Assembly: GCF_016808335.1 (NCBI RefSeq)
Contig: NC_053136.1
Span: 2,710,531-2,774,530, forward strand
DNA: 64,000 nt
Source: Panicum virgatum
Taxonomy: Eukaryota > Streptophyta > Magnoliopsida > Poales > Poaceae
Direction: 5' to 3'
Under the pieces are notes generated by a model. It did not search any database and was not told the origin of the DNA. It worked only from the letters and a program-made list of their open reading frames with translations. This document shows positions 1 through 11,146 of the stretch, in pieces. The translations under genes and the position numbers were made by a program. Within the stretch, counting starts at the first letter, position 1. Every line of letters starts with the position of its first letter.

Positions 1-189
1 AACAGCTGGTCACGTGGAGGCAGAGCTGATCAGAATAAAGAAAGATAATCTAAAGGGAAGAAGCTTGTGTGCGCGACCAGGAGAAGGATCTGCATGCAAA
101 TTGAGTTTTGTACACGTTCAATCAAAGGCATATTATTTTAGAGATGTGGAAAGGCTGAATATGTGGTGCACGTGCATGATTGGTGGGCG

Positions 190-570
190 TGATAATGTGC
201 AACCTGAAGGCCGGTGGGCTTCTGGCGTGATAATCGAGAAAGATTAGAACCCTAATGGGCTTCTGGCGTGACGGCCTATTAGTAGGGTCTATATAATGAG
301 GGCCAGGGCTAAGGGCAAAAGAGAGCTCTCGCGCCATAAACACTAAGCCGTCGCAGCCTCTCCATCTCACCAGGAAACCCTAGCCGAGCGCGCAGTCTGG
401 ACTCTTGAGGAGGCGCTACTGCATTGCCGCAGTGCTGATCGGCAGGACAAGAAGGAGGAACCATAGGCTGTGATATGCTTCCTCTTCACCAACGCACGAC
501 AAAGTTGGGGCGAGCTACTCCAACTCTACTTACGCTGCACTGCTCGTCGATGAGTAATGATCTATGATCA
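190..570 (+). other. LTR-like or promoter-like segment, unassigned
   Basis: A TATA-like box (tctatataatgag, near 289-301) is followed by a GC-rich leader-like stretch. A 15-bp unit, gggcttctggcgtga, is repeated directly at about 208 and 258. This arrangement is common in retrotransposon LTRs and in plant promoters. No partner LTR, primer site or coding sequence is visible. I cannot say which it is. Confidence 0.2.
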
Positions 571-2080
571 TCTGCTTACATGAGATCCTTGGTGAATGTG
601 GTAAAATTATCAATTCGTGCTAGCGTAGCGTTTCCGTTACCCAACAGCTTCACTTCTTCCTTCTTGTTGTGCAAACCTTCCCCCCGTTCTCACCACTGTT
701 GTCTTGTAGCAACAAGCTAAACTACAGATCGAAGGATGGTGACAGTGATGGTGATTTGCTGCTCTCGCCATTGACAATTATTTCTACCAGGAGGAGCCTC
801 TACAACCCAACACCAATAGCTCTTCCTCCATGGTTAACTTGCTTTTCTGCAACTCGTGCCCAGTAAGTTCTCACTATCTCTGTTTGCATCCTTGTAGTAA
901 CGGTACTCAGTTTTGGTGAAACGAGGAGTTCTAGAGGTAGAAGAAGATGTTAGCATCGATGTTTGAAATGATTTATTCATTCCATTATTCTGGACAACCA
1001 TTTTTTGCTGGCTGGAACTGGTTTTCATAGTTTCTGATTGAGATTAACTACTAAAAGCTGGCAAAATATTTTGAGGATCTCACCACCATGCTTCAGCTGC
1101 ATAATTATCCTGGTTCAGAACCACCCCTAGCGAATAGCAGCTCCCAAGTAAGCACTACATTTTGTTAAAATTGAGCTCTCCTCTGCATTTTGTTGAACAT
1201 CTATAACATTGTATCGTCAATTTGATTATGAAATTCTTTATAAAACCCTGCTGGAAACCCAACTGGCCCTAGAGCTGAACTTGTATCCCTATTTCCTATG
1301 AGTTGTTAACCCATTTCTTATTCTTATCAAGGTCCATTTTCTTATTAAACTTTGTTCTCAAGTGTGGCCTACACTGACTAAATGGTCACCTACTGTTTAG
1401 ATATTTATGTTGGGCTAAAGAGCCATTTAAATGGACCAAACACTGATTAAATGGGACAAATGGCTGATTAAACGGATACGGTAAGCCACTGTAGTGTACT
1501 TGAGCTAAACGGCCGTATACGCGAACAGTGGGTGTGGGATATGCGTAACAGCATAGACAGGCTCATGGAACAAATTTAAAAAGATACCAAAGGATTGTTG
1601 CACTTTCATGATCTCCGTTTGATGAAGATGTTGTGCTAGAACGCACAAATAATAGGAAGATTTTGATTGTGAATGTCAAGAAAGGAGAGGTTAGTATTCT
1701 TTATTTATTCTATGTTTTACTGTATGTCAAGAAAATTTTGCTAACATGCAATAAGAACAAGTGTGACTTTTCTATATTTTTCTTGGTTTATATGATCTAG
1801 GTTGTGTTTGAGGACATGTATGACACATGTTGGGATATCTGGTGGAGTAAATATGCTCATGGGAGCTTTGCTTTAGCAACCCCGCAGAAATAAGGATGCA
1901 CCACAAAGCTCTATTGTAGTTGTTTGGTTGATATAGTCATTATTCAGATAATAGATAGTTCAATCTCTATTATGTTTGACATAGTTTTATAGTAAACATG
2001 ACAACTTTGTTTTAGCAACCCCAGAGAAGATAAGGATGTATCACAAAGCTCTATAGTAGTTGTCTTGTATATATAGTCGT
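571..2080. other. No gene recognised
   Basis: AT-rich plant intergenic DNA. The short open frames have no recognisable domain. The stretch near 1380-1520 has repeated 'aaatgg/taaacgg' wording like a decayed transposon, but no termini could be fixed. Confidence 0.4.
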
Positions 2081-2990
2081 TATTGAAGGAGTTTGGGATG
2101 CAATGCTCAGTTGTATTGATCACATTCAGTGTCCATATATACAATTCGGGGCATCTCATCCGTGTAACAATGATTTCCGACAAAACGAATCGTGGAATGA
2201 GAGTGCAACAAAGAAAGAGTTAGAGGCTAACTAACTCAAACAAGCTAACTAACGCTATCCGATACAGAACGTAATCATCGGTCACTTTGACAGTTATGCC
2301 ATGTGTGCATCTTCTACACACTTTTTAACAAAATATCTAACACTAAAATTTTCCTCATACTTATCTAACCATACAAACATCTGGAGTATTCCACATTTTA
2401 CCATAAAGCATGACAATCATGGTTTATGCATACTCTCTAATTATAGAATCTTATCACAAGTATGCAAGTAGTGTGCTACCATTTCTTCTGTGGATCTTAT
2501 ATACCCACACTACTTCAAGAACCTTTACACTGACATCATCACGGGAGACCAACTCTCTACAAGGAACTCAGCTTCTCAACTCACAACAAAACTTGATACA
2601 ACACAACAGCTCTTACACTTTGTATGTGGCTACCCTACCACACTACATTCATGCATCCAATGGCATGTCACTCAACTCTTCATGGTGGCTACCTATGCCA
2701 TCTCCAAATGATTTCTACTTGGCATGGCTTGGGGGAGGGGAGTGACCATATATATGTAGGACTCATTGGCTCATATGGTGTCGCCATGTATCTATCTTTT
2801 ACATACTTCTTATTAAAATATCCAACCCTAGAATTTTCCTCGTACTTATCTAATCATACAAATATCTAGTTTTTAGAGTATTCTATATTTCACCATGAAG
2901 CATGGCATCCATGATTTATGCATACTCTCTAATTTTCTCACAAGTATACATTGCTATTTTAACAGCCAATGTACAACACTACAAACGATG
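2080..2990 (-). repeat. Copia LTR-like remnant with a diverged direct repeat
   Basis: A segment of about 140 bp at roughly 2331-2470 recurs in diverged form at about 2816-2955; both carry 'attttcctc.tacttatctaa.catacaaa' and 'ttatgcatactctctaatt'. On the minus strand, 2080-2330 reads like an LTR promoter and R region (tatatatggacac, then a leader). I infer overlapping remnants of one LTR retrotransposon. No coding part or target duplication was found. Confidence 0.3.
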
Positions 2991-3463
2991 TCAATGCTTC
3001 AGGATCGACATTGAAAGATATCTAGGCCACTAAGTGGGTTTTGGTATTTAATGACAAAACATGTATACATTTAATCTTGTGATCTAGCTTGTGTGCAGGT
3101 TCTTAAGTTGAAAAATGAAACATATGGTGAAGCATGTCCCCTCAAAAAGGAAATGAAAAACAGTGTTTAGATTTTACTCAAGGATTAGAATTTTATTTTA
3201 AATTTGAGTATAGGAACGCCGTACTATCAAGAGAGACTTGATCTGCAGGTGTTGACATGGTACTAGTGCTCAAGATAACCTAAACAAATACTTGTGAGCT
3301 ACAAATACCATCTCTAGCTGAAGTTGTGAGTGATATCCTGCATATCTCGGATTGTCCGGGTTGCAGCCTGGAATGTTCGGACTTTGTAGTCCGAAGTATC
3401 CGGGTTTGTAACCGGAGTATCCGGGTAACCCTAGCCAACGGCTAGTTTCTCTGTGTGTGTGGG

Positions 3464-3471
3464 TATAAATA
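3464..3471 (+). promoter_or_regulatory. TATA box of the Sirevirus-type LTR
   Basis: TATAAATA within gggtataaatacccc. The same extended motif occurs in both LTRs of the intact element at 31917-31924 and (with one change just after it) 41023-41030. Confidence 0.5.
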
Positions 3472-3489
3472 CCCCTAATACCCCTTCAG

Positions 3490-3517
3490 TCTCTCTCTCT
3501 CTCTCTCTCTCTCTCTT
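3490..3517. repeat. (CT)n microsatellite
   Basis: About 14 CT dinucleotides immediately downstream of the LTR TATA box, so it would lie in the transcribed leader of this LTR. Confidence 0.9.
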
Positions 3518-3997
3518 GCCATTTAGAGCTGAACACTCCCACAAGCCAAGAAAGAGCTCTCTCACTCCCTCTCTTTCATTCTTGAGTGATTCCCTTGAGG
3601 GATTCAAGTGAGAGTAGTGCAAGAGCAAAGATTCATCCTAGTGAGCATCCATTCCATCCGTTGAGCACTAGGATTTCGTCAAGCCGGTGGATTCAAGTTT
3701 GTTACTCTTGGAGCTTTGAGCTCCTAGATGGCTAGGTGTGCTTGTGAGTGCTTGGCTGTGATTGTGAGCACCACAAGAAGTTTGTAATCGTCATTCCTCT
3801 CGGAGGAACTCACAGTAAGTGACCTCGAGCTTGAGTGTTGGTCTCGCTCTTGGGTGAGGAGCATAGGGGTTCTTGAGCGCCATCTCTTTAACTCTTCCTC
3901 GATGGAGACGTAGCACCTTTGGGTGTGAACTTCGAGAAACAAATTGATGTCTCCTCTTGTGCTCTTTACTTGTTTTTGTTGGTATTTGCTTGTGTTC

Positions 3998-5511
3998 TGT
4001 AACACCCTAAAATTTGCTTTAAAAGAGTCTAGTTTATTTTCATACCTATCAGGGCTCAAAAAGGATTAGTTTTGCAATATTTAAAACTCACAATAGGATC
4101 TAATTTGATTTGTTGCATTCATGCTAGTGTATATTTTATTTTTGTATCATTGTGCTCAAGTTTCTAATAAAGCTCTCAGAAATTTTCTGAATTTTTTTGA
4201 GTTTTATTTCTAATTTCTACGATTTTATCTTATTTTCTAGGCAATGGAAATACCTTTTTCTTTTCTTTTCCTTTTTCTTCCCCTTTTTCAACCTTTTCTT
4301 TTCTACTTGGGCCGCTGGCCATTTCGTCCCCGCCGGCCCGATCTCATTTCTCTCTCCTTTCTTCTCTTTCTGGCTGAGACCAACCTAGCCGACGCCCTTT
4401 TCTTTTTCTTTCCCCTTTCTTTCACTGACGGGCAGGACCCACCCGTCATCCCCCTCCTCCCGCTCCAAGCCGAGCGTAGCTCGGACTCGGCTATTGCCAG
4501 GGCCCACGGCTCGCACGCCGAGGCGTGGCTGTCTCGGTCCCGTGCCTGTTTTTTCTCTTCCCGTGAAGCCCCGCACGCTAGCTGCTGCCTTTTGCTTTTT
4601 CGCCCTAGCCCCGCGCTGCACACGCAAGTGCTCCACCGCCACCGCTCGAGCTCTCTGCGCCGCCGCCGCCACTCGAGCTCCCTGTGCCGCCGTCGATCTC
4701 CCGAACCATCACCGTCGATCTCCCGAACCACTGTCTTAACTTCCCTGTTGACCCACGGTCCGAATCCCCTCCGTTTTGCCCCGATTCCGTGCCGGGATGA
4801 GCTTCCCCATGCTCATCGGAGCGCCGCCGCCGGTCGTTATCGACCACCGCCTTCGGCCTCCCTTCGGCACCCAAAGGTGCCTAATCGGTTTCCCCACTGC
4901 GCGCTGGTGCTATAGCACCCACCCGTGCAATTTTTAGTGCATGGGATCGCCGATTCGGCACTGCTTCGGCGTCCCTCCGCCGCTTGCCGGCGATCCGCCA
5001 CCGCTCCAACGCTCGCCCCGATGTCTGAGCACCGTCCGATTGTCATCCAACAACACAGAACCAATTTAGCCCCAGTCAGGACCCAAGCTGCTGGTCAACC
5101 TTGACCATTTAACAGAAAACACCGTCCGAAAGTATTTTTATTTAGTCCTTGTTTTTGTAGAAAACACCCTAAGCTTTACCTTTATAGAACCTGCCGTTCA
5201 TGGCTGGTGCTTTTGCGCATTAGCTCTCGTGTTTTATATAAAATTACGTCTTAGCCCCTATTTTCTTTCTGTTTAACGCGTTTTAGTAGTTTTTCTCGCA
5301 AATAAGTCCCTACACAACCGTTTTTAGCGTATGTTCACCGTTTTAAGTCTGTCGTAGGCGTTTTTAGCACCGTTTTGATCATTGTAACATGTAGAACTAG
5401 TTTTTAAGTCTTTTATATCTGTTTTCAATGATTGGTGTACTGTTTTAATTTGTTTCTATTGTCTGCTAAATTCTTGTCCTCTTCACTGCCAGCTTTGTTC
5501 TAGGCAATTTC
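3998..5511 (+). repeat. Probable second LTR fragment starting TGTAACACCC
   Basis: TGTAACACCCTAAAATTTG is a common 5' terminus of grass LTR retrotransposons, and it starts exactly where the Sirevirus LTR stops. The block has a GC-rich centre (4430-5050) that gives long chance open frames on both strands, then AT-rich DNA. No matching LTR, primer site or gag was found. Family not assigned; gypsy is a guess. Confidence 0.35.
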
Positions 5512-5540
5512 GGGGGGGGGGGGGGGGGGGGGGGGGGGGG
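5512..5540. repeat. 29-base G homopolymer
   Basis: An uninterrupted run of 29 G. Three similar G/C runs occur elsewhere (29368-29384, 49355-49368, 49958-49982). It could be real or an assembly or sequencing artefact. Confidence 0.9.
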
Positions 5541-7590
5541 CTGTTTGACTTCGACAGTAGGGAACGCCCCTACTGCAATTTTCAATTTTTTATAAGAGTA
5601 CTTAATTACAAGGCCACATGCCCAAAGAAAAAAAGATACGAAGCGTAATTACAAACAAAGTTTCCAGCTTGCCAATTTTATTCACAAATCTTTCAATTTC
5701 TTACTCTAAAGTGCTTCGAGGTTAGCAGAATGACCATTCTTTTTTTTTCACTTTTGGTTTAGTTCGTTTAGAATTATTCGATTTCGGGTGTTCATAATGA
5801 TTTAATTTAAGCTCATTAGTGCCCGGTAGCAATGCCTTGAGGCATCACTACGTTTGGCCACTGCCGGTATGGCAACCGGCACATTAGTAGTGCCCGGTGT
5901 AGGAGCAATGCTAGCAATTTCATAGAGACCACACCTTAATCTGAGTCAGCCTCTTATAGGTCGAAATTATCAATCTGACCATCAAAGCAGGCTGGCTAGG
6001 ATTAGAGATATCACCGAAGCCCACTCCTCTCCCACTGACAGGTGGGCCCATTTGCAATGTATTGTGTTTCAGATGCTGCTAAAAAAATGTTGAAAAACAT
6101 GTCTACATGAGGATTTGTGCAGCATGGCCAATTTCCAGGTGAATGTGAGGTCTACTACATACCTAAGTGCTGGAACAATTAATAGCTCAACAAGATGGTG
6201 ACATTTAAATGCGCACTATTCTGCACAATTCTGCTTTTTGCAGAACAAAAGAACAAGCTACGGGTAACGAAAGTACGAGAACAAACCAAACTGAAGATAC
6301 GCTCCGCATGTGTGTTGCGCAGATATACCGACTTGTAGTTTAAAATTCAAAGTTCAAACTCCTTGTTCCAAAAAAATATATTTTCTAAACCAAAAAATGA
6401 ATGTTGCGTTCATGCGGATTAGAGTGCATTAGGTGTTCTTGTTTGGAAAATGCATTTGACAATGCATTTGAAAATCGTTGTGTCCATGTCCTGGCAGCAC
6501 ATCCGGGCCCGCGCATCGCGCCTCCGCATGATGCGACAACATGCCAGCCGCTGAGCGGCCGCACCACTGACCGTAGCTGCACACAAAGCCCTGCTGCCTC
6601 GAGCGAAGCCAGTCGTCGCTACCGCCATTGCTCGCAGTCTCCAGGGAGCTGAGAGCTCTAGCAGTGCTGATGTCAGCATGATGTCATAATATTTTTTATT
6701 TTTTAGTTATAATTCTTGCAAAGATGTTTTACATTTTAGCCCCTGAAGTTATATGTTTTTTTACTACTATTCTTTGAGTATCGGAGATCTTGCAAGCTAG
6801 CCCGTGGAAGCATCAGTTATTTCTGTATTAGGTCTTCTATCTTGTTTCATCCATATCTTTTGAATCATAGCTCCGTTTTCGGTAAATTTTATATCCACGC
6901 GATCGTCTTGAGGAGTCCTAGCTCCACGGAGGTTCTATTTAGTTCTTCAGTATGGTTTTTTACTTGTTTGTTTATTTTTTATGTGTCTAATTGTGCGTCA
7001 TGTATGTGTTGTTTGGTTGGTTGCCACCAGTAGTCAAGGATCAATTCATGGCTCTCTAGGAAGAAGAATGTGAGTTTCCTGAAGCTGATGCTGTTGATGG
7101 CAAGTGTCCTTGGACATATTGCTCCTAATTTATTTTTATTTATTTGAATGTTTTACAAAATTGCATGTTTGTGTCAATTTGAATCCATATATATATATAT
7201 ATAGGAGTTGACTAGATTATTCCCATGTATTCCTTAGTTGGGTTGGTTTTACTTAGCCTGCTATCGGTGGGAAGGTTGAGATGGTAATTAATAATCTTGA
7301 TTAATTGAACCATATATCTTTCATTATCATCACACAATAGCGAAAGTATGGCAGATTAAATTCGGCCTAGTATGCATTGTTGATAGGGACTCATCAGTGA
7401 CAAGTCTCAGTAGAGAGCCATCATACCGGGTAATACTACAGCATCAATAGCATCAGCAACCTAGTAGACAACAGTGATGTGTGGATATCAGTGATGTGTG
7501 GATATATTAAATCTTGTTATTATATAAAATTGTTGATGCATTCCACTAGTTAGTGGCTGATTACGAATTGATGATGAACAAATCAATCGA
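5541..7590. other. No gene recognised; repeat debris
   Basis: Around 5815-5905 are 'cactgccggt.tggcaaccggca' and 'tagtagtgcccggt' phrases like the subterminal repeats of grass CACTA elements, but no intact termini. A GC-rich island at 6480-6660 gives short overlapping frames with no domain. A short (AT)n run sits at about 7187-7203. Confidence 0.35.
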
Positions 7591-7591
7591 T

Positions 7592-8264
7592 CTACCACTT
7601 CAAATTATCCTGATAATCTAATGCTATCTCCATGAGGCCCCAGGTGAGATTGTTGTGCATGACAATGTTTTGAAATTCCTCCATCTGATTGTAATTCTTC
7701 TTCACCAGCCACTGGTAGCAGTGGTTGGCTGCCTGGCCCGAACTATCAACGCAATCCGTTGTATTCAGCTTGCTAAAATACCCAACGTGCTTTCCCAATG
7801 GCTTCAACTCTGCAAAAATGTCACGGCACACAGGGAGCGTGCGGACCATAATCAGCGGAGCTGAAGCGTAATACACGCTCCGTCCAGTTGCGAACCTTGA
7901 GACCACCAAGGATGCTGTCCACTTTCAATGCCACCTCGTTGCTTCGTCGGTCAAGAAGATCTAAGGCCACAAGGACCAGATCACCATGGTCCTTCGCTAC
8001 TTTGCTCCGGTTGTCTGAACGTAGCACCGATATGCAGGTCTCCTCATCAAAGTGTATTTTGGAGTTGCGGAGGAACATGTCTCTCGACAGGTTCTTGCAG
8101 GCATCCATCACTAGGTCTCCCTTGACCTCGGACTTGAGAATGATGTTTCCCTTGCCAGTACCATCATTCTCGCTGCTATTGCCACCATCTACATGGATGG
8201 TGGCAACAGCAACAAAGAAGAGCATGACTACAGGGATGATGGAGGCCATCGGCTGTGCTGCCAT
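7592..8264 (-). pseudogene. Invertase/pectin methylesterase inhibitor (PMEI-like), frameshifted
   Basis: The ATG at 8264 opens a 147-codon frame that starts with a secretory signal peptide (hydrophobic run after MASI). It continues with PMEI-family features: the first cysteine pair (MDACKNLSR and EETCISVL) and the helix ending in LVALDLLDRRSNE. The second half of the domain is in another frame (about 7592-7909): a YYASAPLI...LPVCRDIFAEL segment, then TTDCVDSSGQAANHC with the remaining cysteines, ending at a stop at 7592-7594. One indel, probably between about 7865 and 7890, separates the halves. Family members are secreted four-helix proteins with two disulfides that inhibit cell-wall invertase or pectin methylesterase; which target cannot be told here. 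Combined length (about 220 aa) suits the family. A promoter-like TATA box upstream suggests a young pseudogene or a sequence error. Confidence 0.7.
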
Positions 8265-8331
8265 TGTTTTTCCATTAGGATTAGCTATATGGATTCTATA
8301 TTAGAGTTAGGGATCGGACTACTATAGCAAT

Positions 8332-8340
8332 CTATTTATA
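8332..8340 (-). promoter_or_regulatory. TATA box of the PMEI-like gene
   Basis: On the minus strand TATAAATAG lies about 70 bp upstream of the ATG at 8264, a normal plant spacing. Confidence 0.5.
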
Positions 8341-9578
8341 ATGATCGATCAACTCATCGACATACTTTTGTTCAATAAACTGCTTCAAAGTATAGTGCTG
8401 CATGCATGTCATGGAATATTGAATTGGAGGATTATTAATTCTAGCATGCATGTTTACCTAGATATGTTGATGCATTGTTTAGGATTCCCACTAATTAATA
8501 GTAGTTGCATCACTGTCCATAGGTGCGTGTTAGCAGTTGTGCATTAATAGATTACACAAATAGACAAATGTGTATCCTAGTATGAGTTATATTTTTTTTG
8601 CTTTCACATATCATTAAACAGTCCATTGCAATAAATAGTGTTATTTTATTGTTTCATAGGTTGATTGCATTTGCGCATGACACGTGATTGGGGGAATCGC
8701 TAGCTAGATGAAATGAAATTTTTGTGACCAATACTAGTACTCCGGAACAATTTCCATGTTTTGGAAACAATTGGCACCTAATTTTGTATTTTTGTCTAGA
8801 TAAAACATCTCTCATCTATCTCTCTCCATAAATCTATTACCAGATTATCGAATTTCCTTAAGTGCCATCTGATTTGATGAAAATGAAACCTTCATTGAGA
8901 TTAGTCTAAGTGCAATTCAACAAGAGCATGAAGGGACACCAATCCTCTATGTTACAGATATATCATGGAAAGATTTATCTATTACTAATCATGTAGTAGT
9001 ATCTATAGCTGCACATGTTGGATGTCCTGTAATTAATAACCAGTCCGCCTGCGCATTTTGTGATATTACTATATCTTGGAAGGTCTATTTAATTATTATT
9101 GGCGATATATGTGTTATTCTGCTTCTTGGATGTGTTGCACATAATAATGATGATGATGATGATGATGATGCAAAGGGCTTGCATCTGATTTCAACTATAA
9201 ATGTGAAAGTTATGAGAGTCATACGTGCAATGTCAGTCAGTTGCTCAGTACCTTAATGATATGGTGTTATTATGAAATTAGGTACAAATTATGATATTAT
9301 AAAATTGTAAAATTGGGTAGAAATTAAATTAGTTCAGTTCGTGTGCCAAAGAGTGTTGATTAATCCTTGTTTAGGTACAATGGCATTGCTAAGAGCTGGT
9401 CCAGCCATGATCCCTATCCATTTGTGGCACGTCATCTCTTTGCTTGGATCATTCTTATAATTAACTGTGTTTCATTTGTTGTTAACTTCAAAACACCTTT
9501 GTTTATATAGTTGATATATACTTATCTGTTTGCATGTGTATATGAAACGAACAAAACTCATTTCAAATTACCATTATA
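8341..9578. other. No gene recognised
   Basis: AT-rich intergenic DNA upstream of the PMEI-like gene. It holds a (ATG)n microsatellite at about 9146-9170 and nothing else I can name. Confidence 0.45.
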
Positions 9579-10529
9579 CACATTGCAAAAAAAAAACGCT
9601 CTATAGAAACGGGCATCATTACGCTAAGGCGACAGGCATCGCGCCATCGCGTCCGTCACTTATACAGCATTACTAATGACTACTCAAAAGCGACGGCATC
9701 ATTCATTTGTGTGTTAAAAAATATTTTCAGTGTGAATAAATTTTTTAAATTTTTTCTTTTTTCCCACCTCAATCGTGTCGCAAGTCGCGTGTATATGCGT
9801 GCGTGCGATTTTTCACACCATTTCCAGGATTCGAACCCACAACCTTAGCCTCGGGTGTAACCCCCCCAGCCACTACTAGGCTACACCATCACATGTGACT
9901 AGTAATAAGATATTTTCCCTTTATCATCATTTTCAAATGTCTTATGTAACTCATTTTACTGCTATAATGATCTCAAATGAAAATATTTTCATCTACAAAG
10001 TTATAGAATCTTTTTCAACTACAAAGTTATAGATCTGACTAGGAACTACAACTTTTATATATACCTTTTTCCCATCTGAGGTCATTTGAACATTTTGAAA
10101 TTTTGAAATTCAAAACTTAAACTATGTATTTGGTGCCAAAACAACCTCAACTGAAAACAGTTTTAACTACAAAGTTGTACATCTAGTTGAGATATAAGAC
10201 TTTTGTATAGACTATTTTTTAATAAAGACCATTTAATTTTTTCAAAAATTGTGTGTTCAATTATTATAAAAAGTCACAAAGATGATGTGCCTTGATGTTG
10301 CCCGTCAAGTCAAAGCTGACGGGTAACATCAAAGCCCGTCACCTATATGGGGATTTGATGTTGCCCGTCACCTATGTCATAGCAAAGGTGATGGGCAACG
10401 TTTTAGGGAGACCTTCAAGGGGTCAAAAGTGACGTGCATCATCTTCGCGTGTCACCCGTGCAATAGTGGTGACGCGCAGCAACAATGCACAAAGGTGACG
10501 CGTCACCTTAGGGTGTTTTTTACATAGTG
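9579..10529. mobile_element. Non-autonomous CACTA element (951 bp)
   Basis: The right end reads ...ttttttacatagtg, whose complement is CACTATGTAAAAAAC; the left end reads CACATTGCAAAAAAAAAAC. The ends are therefore imperfect terminal inverted repeats. A 3-bp target duplication ATA flanks it (9576-9578 and 10530-10532). Subterminal repeats are visible near the right end (gatgttgcccgtcacc / ggtgatgggcaac / gtgacgcgtcacc), as in CACTA elements. It also has the 'aactacaaagttgta...' phrases shared with the element at 13466-17116. There is no transposase, so it would need an autonomous partner. Confidence 0.75.
9822..9893 (-). other. tRNA-like module (A-box and B-box) inside the CACTA element
   Basis: On the minus strand this 72-nt stretch has an A-box-like TAGCCTAGTAGTGG and, about 40 nt further on, GGTTCGAATCC, a perfect pol III B box and T-loop. 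Length and spacing fit a tRNA or the head of a tRNA-derived SINE. The run of seven Gs (cccccccc on the plus strand) and weak stems argue against a working tRNA. A decayed counterpart may sit at the same relative place in the other CACTA element (about 16440-16510). Confidence 0.45.
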
Positions 10530-11146
10530 ATATTTTTTAAGAATACATGAGTCATTATTTGTGAACTGGTATGTGTTACTAATATATATAGACTTACCAC
10601 CACAAACGTCTCACTATCAAGGGCACCTTACAATTGATTGAAAGTAATATCTTTCAATACTGAAACCGCGTCGTGGTCCTGGCCAGGGAGATGGGCCACG
10701 TAGGCCGGAAAACATCGGCCGTCGGATCGCGATCCGACGGCCAAAAATAGATAGGGACGTAAATTTTACAAAAAAAAAACAAAACCCCCGAGCTTTATTA
10801 AAATGAACACGGAGTCCATCAATTTAATGGAAAACTCCTCGGACTTTGTGGAGCCTTACTTTACAAAAAAACCCTGAACTTTTAGTAATCATGTAGTACT
10901 CCGTGAATTTTATAAAAAAAAACCCTGGACTTTGTTAAAATGATTCTGAAGTCCATCAATTTTATGAAAAACCCCTTGAACTTTTCAGTAATCGACCGGT
11001 ACTCCGTCGACGCCAAATTTACCAAATAACCCACGCAGTCTACCAATTTTACGAAAATTCCCCCGGACTTTTTGCAGTTCAATTTTTTAAAATAAACCTG
11101 AACTGGAGGGCATATTTCTGCGCGGCAATGCCACGCAATGTTCTAG
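10530..11146 (+). mobile_element. Candidate small Helitron, 3' end at 11143-11146
   Basis: The 3' end is Helitron-like: a hairpin (tgcgcggc-aat-gccacgca, 11119-11137), five bases, then CTAG followed by a host T. Inside are degenerate repeats of 'aaaaaccc.gga.ctttt..aaaatga' (10770-11080) and a perfect palindrome at 10717-10742. The 5' TC end was not fixed; atctttcaatactg near 10648 is a candidate. No coding sequence. Confidence 0.4.
10717..10742. repeat. Perfect 26-bp palindrome
   Basis: The 13-base half-site ggccgtcggatcg is followed immediately by its exact reverse complement. It is rich in CpG and CCGG-like sites. Confidence 0.9.

Larger units (their letters stand above)
3020..3997 (+). 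repeat. Truncated Sirevirus-type copia LTR
   Basis: It opens with wording typical of grass Sirevirus LTRs (gggttttggtatttaatgacaaaac). Next come short inverted CCGG-containing motifs (tccgggtttgtaaccgga), the block ccaacggctag, and a TATA box in gggtataaataccccta. The intact element at 31-42 kb shares gggtataaatacccc, and the minus-strand LTR at 46-47 kb shares the block as cta(a)cggctag. A transcribed leader region follows to about 3990, where TGTAACACCC starts a different repeat. No internal region or partner LTR is present, so it is a solo or truncated LTR. Confidence 0.55.

Noticed and set aside
4244..4915. 223-codon frame
   Set aside because: GC-rich LTR-like DNA, Ser/Arg/Pro-rich, with equally long antisense frames.
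9822..9893. Functional tRNA gene
   Set aside because: The boxes are good but the stems are weak, a run of seven identical bases interrupts the fold, and it lies within a transposon.
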